Source: UBA6448 sp051893155
GTDB taxonomy: Bacteria > Bacillota_I > Bacilli_A > RF39 > UBA660
Assembly (NCBI GenBank): GCA_051893155.1
Contig: JBJFGY010000094.1
Location: 1-6,822 of the forward strand
Direction: 5' to 3'
Length of the DNA: 6,822 nucleotides
The notes under the pieces are model-generated. The model was not told the origin of the DNA and made no database searches. It was given only the letters and a program-made list of their open reading frames with translations. Positions 6,101-6,822 of the stretch are shown piece by piece. The position numbers were made by a program, and so were the translations under genes. The number at the start of each line of letters is the position of its first letter. The stretch's first letter is position 1.

Positions 6101-6720
6101 TGACTTTATATGATGGCCGTACTGGCGAACCATTTGATAATAAAATTGCAGTTGGTGTAATGTATATGGTTAAACTACATCACATGGTTGATGATAAATT
6201 ACATGCTAGAGCTACAGGACCATATAGTTTAGTTACACAACAACCATTAGGTGGTAAAGCTCAATTTGGTGGTCAAAGATTTGGAGAAATGGAAGTTTGG
6301 GCACTTTATGCTTATGGTGCAGCACATGTACTTCAAGAAATATTAACTGTTAAAGCTGATGATATTGTTGGACGTGTTAAAGTTTATGAAGCCTTAGTAA
6401 AAGGAAAACTAGTAAATCAAGCAGGTGTTCCAGAAAGTTTTAGAGTTCTAGTTAAAGAATTCCAAGCATTAGCGTTAGATGTTCAGGTTCTTACAAATGA
6501 TGATGAACTATTAGAATTTAAAGATATTGAAGAAAAAGATGATGAGTCTAATGACTCAATTAGAATAGATGAAATCGATTTATCTTCTGAAGAATTGCCA
6601 GAACCTGAAGAAAACACTTCTGAAGAAATAGATGAAGATGAAGAAGATGATGAATTATCACTAGATGATTTAGAATTTCCAGATGATTTAGATTTGGAAG
6701 GGGAAGAAGGTGAAGAGTAA
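3109..6720 (+). CDS. rpoB: DNA-directed RNA polymerase subunit beta
   Basis: This is the beta subunit of core RNA polymerase, complete at 1203 residues and close to the Bacillus subtilis length (about 1193), without the large E. coli insertions. The start is GTG 3109 with GGGGTGA ending 4 bases upstream. Landmarks: GAERVIVSQLVRSPS in the protrusion/lobe region; the rifampicin pocket from G457 to L483; RERAGMEVRDVNSSHYGRICPIESPEG after it; GDKMSGRHGNKG (905-916), whose K907 and K915 correspond to E. coli K1065 and K1073 at the active site; NPLGVPSRMNVGQ; and the C-terminal GGKAQFGGQRFGEMEVWAL (1048-1066) that docks on beta'. Residues 1135-1203 form a very acidic tail (37 of 69 are D or E), as in other Bacillota. 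Two pocket residues differ from the usual: K463 and D476 stand at E. coli positions Q513 and H526, where such changes cause rifampicin resistance. The stop codon overlaps the rpoC start. Confidence 0.99.
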   Translation: MAYKKQKFGDYRERINFAKSSNTLELADLLEIQKKSYQNFIENGIKETFEDLFPVESFTGNISLEFGEYSLEKPRYSIKEAKERMVNYAAPLKVQARLYIHETGEVKEQEIFLGDMPLMTDAGTFIINGAERVIVSQLVRSPSIYFKREIDKNGRRIVSGEIIPNKGTWLEYETDAKGVIYVRIDRTRKVAVTTFLRALGLETDEEIIELFGDNEFIKNTLEKDNTNNTDEALLEIYEKLRPGEPATIDSAKNQLITRFFDRFRYDLAKVGRYKFNKKLFICERILGCTLAENIKVGKEVIASKGDVITKDLLAKLKDVFLNGYNLKDTTINQELDDYKKIQTIKVYDKLTGKKVLTLIGTDNTVTEKRLTIPDVYASLSYYIGLHYNIGNEDEIDHLGNRRVRQVGELIENQFRVGMARMERVIRERMTTQEIENVTPKTLINIRPVTAVLKEFFGSSQLSKFMDQVNPIAELTDKRRLSSLGPGGLSRERAGMEVRDVNSSHYGRICPIESPEGQNIGLITSLAGYAKINEYGFITTPYHKVNNGVVDKEIIYMTADEETDYYISQATVKLDKDNRIIDEDVLVRVNGDNVIVKREEVDFVDVAPSQVVSVTTSCIPFLEFDDAKRTLMGANMQRQAVPLLTSEAPIVGTGVEYIAASSSGSCVLAKTAGVVEYADAKKIVINVGTSTDTYYLSTFERSNASTCVNHRPIVRIGDKVHAGQVIADGPSCDKGELALGKNMTVAFMTFEGYNYEDAVILNEKLVKDDAYTSLHISHYDIECRDTKLGPEEITRDIPNVGEDARKNLDADGIVRIGTEVREGDILVGKVTPKGVQELTSEEKLLHAIFGEKTREVRDTSLRVDHGADGIVHDVQIYTKENSDELAPGVQKVIRVYIVQKRKIQVGDKMSGRHGNKGVISLVVPEEDMPFMPDGRPVDIMLNPLGVPSRMNVGQILELHLGMAGKILGRHYATPVFDSANWDDISEQMKDAKMSPDGKMTLYDGRTGEPFDNKIAVGVMYMVKLHHMVDDKLHARATGPYSLVTQQPLGGKAQFGGQRFGEMEVWALYAYGAAHVLQEILTVKADDIVGRVKVYEALVKGKLVNQAGVPESFRVLVKEFQALALDVQVLTNDDELLEFKDIEEKDDESNDSIRIDEIDLSSEELPEPEENTSEEIDEDEEDDELSLDDLEFPDDLDLEGEEGEE
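6707..6713 (+). promoter_or_regulatory. rpoC ribosome binding site inside rpoB
   Basis: AAGGTGA lies 6 bases before the rpoC ATG. It is made from the last Glu-Gly-Glu codons of rpoB, so the acidic tail also carries the translation signal for the next gene. Confidence 0.75.
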
Positions 6721-6822
6721 TGATAGATGTTAATAATTTTAAAGGAATTAGAGTTTCTATTGCATCCCCAGAAAAAATTCGTTCATGGTCTTATGGTGAA
6801 GTAAAAAAACCTGAAACAATTA
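6720..6822 (+). CDS. rpoC: DNA-directed RNA polymerase subunit beta', N-terminal fragment
   Basis: Only the first 34 codons are in the window; the gene continues past the right edge. The translation begins MIDVNNFKGIRVSIASPEKI and goes on with RSWSYGEVKKPETI. This matches the RpoC N-terminus of Bacilli (MLDVNNF...LASP.KIRSWS.GEVKKPETINY), the part leading into the zinc-binding domain. The ATG shares its A with the last base of the rpoB TAA (TAATG), so translation is probably coupled. No promoter or terminator lies between the two genes, so they are cotranscribed, as in nearly all bacteria. Confidence 0.97.
   Translation, partial: MIDVNNFKGIRVSIASPEKIRSWSYGEVKKPETI

Noticed and set aside
2422..6822. 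Alternative genetic code with TGA read as tryptophan, as in many Mollicutes
   Set aside because: RpoB uses TGG for Trp and has no in-frame TGA. TGA serves as the stop for ybxB and for the 63-aa gene.

Overview
This window is very AT-rich and uses the standard bacterial code: RpoB has TGG tryptophans and no in-frame TGA over 1203 codons. It carries a CotY/CotZ-type spore coat gene and the Bacilli-type order ybxB-rpoB-rpoC. Together these suggest a low-GC, endospore-forming Bacillota of the class Bacilli. An uncultured gut lineage near the Mollicutes (RF39-like) or near Turicibacter/Erysipelotrichia would fit, but the exact taxon is an inference.

Layout. Positions 1-156 are AT-rich non-coding DNA with a perfect 24-bp palindrome. 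A small unknown gene (157-450, +) faces a membrane-anchored EIIB-like gene (460-777, -), and one long hairpin sits across both stop codons. Next is a 21-cysteine CotY/CotZ coat gene (893-1330, +) with a mother-cell (SigK-like) promoter. It converges through a second hairpin on a membrane-anchored SH3b protein gene (1367-1999, -). That gene is divergent from a 63-residue two-helix membrane protein (2130-2321, +). A third strong hairpin separates this accessory block from the housekeeping block: ybxB (rRNA methyltransferase-like, 2422-3012), rpoB (3109-6720) and the start of rpoC (6720 onward, cut by the window end).

How it works together. The right half is the RNA polymerase operon: ybxB has its own promoter inside the preceding terminator, rpoB has probable tandem promoters behind ybxB, and rpoC is translationally coupled to rpoB through a TAATG overlap. 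rplJ-rplL, which precede ybxB in Bacillus subtilis, are not there. The left half is a set of single-gene units, each with its own terminator and several with recognisable promoters; only the coat protein has a clear role (spore outer coat/crust).

Most notable points: RpoB naturally has Lys and Asp at two classical rifampicin-resistance positions (E. coli 513 and 526); the EIIB-like protein has Asn where the phosphorylated Cys should be; and the coat gene carries a near-ideal SigK promoter. I did not find a defence system, CRISPR array, mobile element or RNA gene.
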